Source: Ktedonobacter racemifer DSM 44963 (GTDB taxonomy: Bacteria; Chloroflexota; Ktedonobacteria; Ktedonobacterales; Ktedonobacteraceae). From it: 64,000 nt of DNA. The DNA lies in assembly GCF_000178855.1 (NCBI RefSeq), contig NZ_ADVG01000004.1, positions 372,001-436,000 of the forward strand, read 5' to 3'. Made by a program: the position numbers and the translations under genes. Positions 63,021 through 64,000 of the stretch are shown piece after piece (position 1 is the stretch's first letter; each line of letters begins with the position of its first letter). A model generated the notes under the pieces. It was not told where the DNA came from, made no database searches, and saw nothing but the letters and a program-made list of their open reading frames with translations.

Positions 63021-64000
63021 ATGCCTCTTCCTTTTTCTTCTGTCAGGGTATCTTCCTCTCCTGAAGAGGTGTGGACCACAGCCTTCCACGAACTGGGCCA
63101 ACGGATCAAACGCCATTTCGTGCGATCGGAGCCTTACTACCGAGCACTTGCCTACGTACAGGGATTGATGAGTCCAGTAGAACGAAAAAACGGGTGGCAA
63201 GTGGCTGAGGAAGTGGGGGAAGTCACTCCGTACGCGATGCAACACCTGTTAGATCGGGCCAAGTGGGATTGCGATGGGCTGCGAGATACGTTGCGTATGT
63301 ACGTCTGGGAAACGCTTGCGGAGCCAAACGCGGTGTTGGTGATTGATGAGACAGGCTTTCTCAAAAAGGGACGCAAATCGGTAGGAGTGCAACGGCAGTA
63401 CAGCGGCACGGCTGGGCGTATCGAAAACTGTCAGGTGGGCGTGTTTCTTTCCTATGCGAGTTCGCGTGGACACACGTTGCTAGATCGCGAATTGTACCTG
63501 CCCAAGAGTTGGACGAACGACCAGGGGCGTTGTCGAGAAGCTCATGTGCCTGCTTCGGTGACCTTTGCTACGAAACCGGAATTGGCCGCGCAAATGCTCT
63601 GGCGCACTTTAGATGCTGGCCTCCCCGTCGCCTGGGTAACCGGTGATACCGTGTACGGAAGCGCACAGTCGCTGCGGGCTGGTCTGGAAGCCCGTAAGCA
63701 GGCATATGCATTGGCAGTGGCTTGCAAAGAACATGTGGAGGCGCAAGGAATCCGCAGGCGAGTGGATCAGATAGGGCGTAGCCTGGCTCGGGAAGACTGG
63801 CAGGAGTTGAGTGCAGGCGCGGGGAGCAAAGGACCTCGCCTCTTCGCATGGGCGCGCATCGAACTCTCGGCACCGGAGATCAGCGGATGGCAACGCTGGC
63901 TCTTGGTGCGCCGAAGCCTGGACGAGGGAACCAAACCTACAGAGATGGCCTTGCTGGTCTTTGCTCCCGCTGATGCCTCCCTCTTTAGAGGAGATGGTGG
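63021..64000 (+). CDS. IS701-family transposase (runs off right edge)
   Basis: The frame starts at 63021 with CACAAGGAGAATCC upstream and is open to the end (326 codons). It contains AVLVIDETGFLKKGRKSVGV (first DDE Asp), YSGTAGRIENCQVGVFLSYA and AWVTGDTVYGSAQSLRAGLE (second Asp), characteristic of IS701/DDE_5 transposases (full length about 400-450). The C-terminal Glu region is outside the window. It appears intact so far. Confidence 0.85.
   Translation, partial: MPLPFSSVRVSSSPEEVWTTAFHELGQRIKRHFVRSEPYYRALAYVQGLMSPVERKNGWQVAEEVGEVTPYAMQHLLDRAKWDCDGLRDTLRMYVWETLAEPNAVLVIDETGFLKKGRKSVGVQRQYSGTAGRIENCQVGVFLSYASSRGHTLLDRELYLPKSWTNDQGRCREAHVPASVTFATKPELAAQMLWRTLDAGLPVAWVTGDTVYGSAQSLRAGLEARKQAYALAVACKEHVEAQGIRRRVDQIGRSLAREDWQELSAGAGSKGPRLFAWARIELSAPEISGWQRWLLVRRSLDEGTKPTEMALLVFAPADASLFRGDG

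Noticed and set aside
1..64000. tRNA or rRNA genes
   Set aside because: No cloverleaf with a GGTTCGAAT-type T arm or rRNA-like stretch was noticed by eye. A tRNA scan was not possible.

Overview
The window reads like a chromosomal accessory region of a Chloroflexota bacterium of the class Ktedonobacteria (genus not resolvable). This is an inference. It rests on two large MalT-type LuxR regulators with STAND ATPase domains, the dense mix of IS110, IS630, IS6, IS1, IS701, ISL3, Tn3, IS607 and TnpB-type elements, and moderately high G+C genes with AGGAGG-type ribosome sites. No tRNA, rRNA or CRISPR array was seen.

Layout. 1-8.4 kb holds the start of a tyrosine recombinase running off the left edge, a MalT-like regulator, two small membrane proteins, a frameshifted PQQ-propeller lipoprotein, and an ABC-2 export operon (ATPase plus permease). 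8.6-12.9 kb is transposon debris: the ends of a Tn3-type transposase, a collapsed Tn7-like tnsAB-tnsC cluster with one deletion fusing tnsB to tnsC, and a 5'-truncated IS6 transposase. 13.2-17.9 kb has a DinB/ClbS-like protein, a truncated HTH_42 gene cut by an ISL3 remnant, a GNAT acetyltransferase and a membrane histidine kinase. 18.2-22.5 kb holds an IS110 pseudogene and two IS630 elements that abut at one TA. 22.8-24.8 kb is a TetR/SDR pair with a textbook operator-in-promoter, flanked by two gene stubs (isochorismatase-like, aldo-keto reductase-like) that stop at the same 14-bp sequence.

25-33.5 kb is the most unusual part. Two different IS110-family genes, on opposite strands, are each split by a group II intron at the same codon boundary of the conserved WAG(V/M)-CPG motif. 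The first intron (3.1 kb) encodes a full reverse transcriptase/maturase with an HNH domain. The second (0.68 kb) is an ORF-less derivative. Between them lies an IS6 gene inactivated by a 17-bp tandem duplication and carrying an IS1 element with a clean 8-bp target duplication. A further IS110 pseudogene follows (33.9-35.3 kb), then a PadR regulator overlapping a BtrH-like (DUF4872-type) gene with a perfect operator palindrome. 37.8-45.4 kb is again mobile: a broken DDE transposase, a TnpB element, an IS607 tnpA-tnpB element and an IS110 pseudogene.

45.5-48.9 kb carries two copies of a long near-perfect palindrome around a repeat-containing LysM protein, then small secreted or cell-wall-type and zinc-ribbon proteins. 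48.94-53.84 kb looks like a discrete mobile unit. TGTAAATCCC inverted ends bracket a NarL-type response regulator, its sensor kinase and an ABC-2 exporter, so the cargo is a complete sense-and-export cassette with no transposase of its own. 53.8-64 kb has a GNAT enzyme, an intact IS110 element, a second MalT-like regulator, a TauE/SafE permease broken by a 131-bp tandem duplication, an alpha/beta hydrolase, a frameshifted PPOX-type flavoprotein gene, a zinc-free quinone-oxidoreductase-like dehydrogenase, and an IS701 transposase running off the right edge.

Overall the locus is a mobile-element graveyard into which regulatory, export and detoxification modules are embedded.
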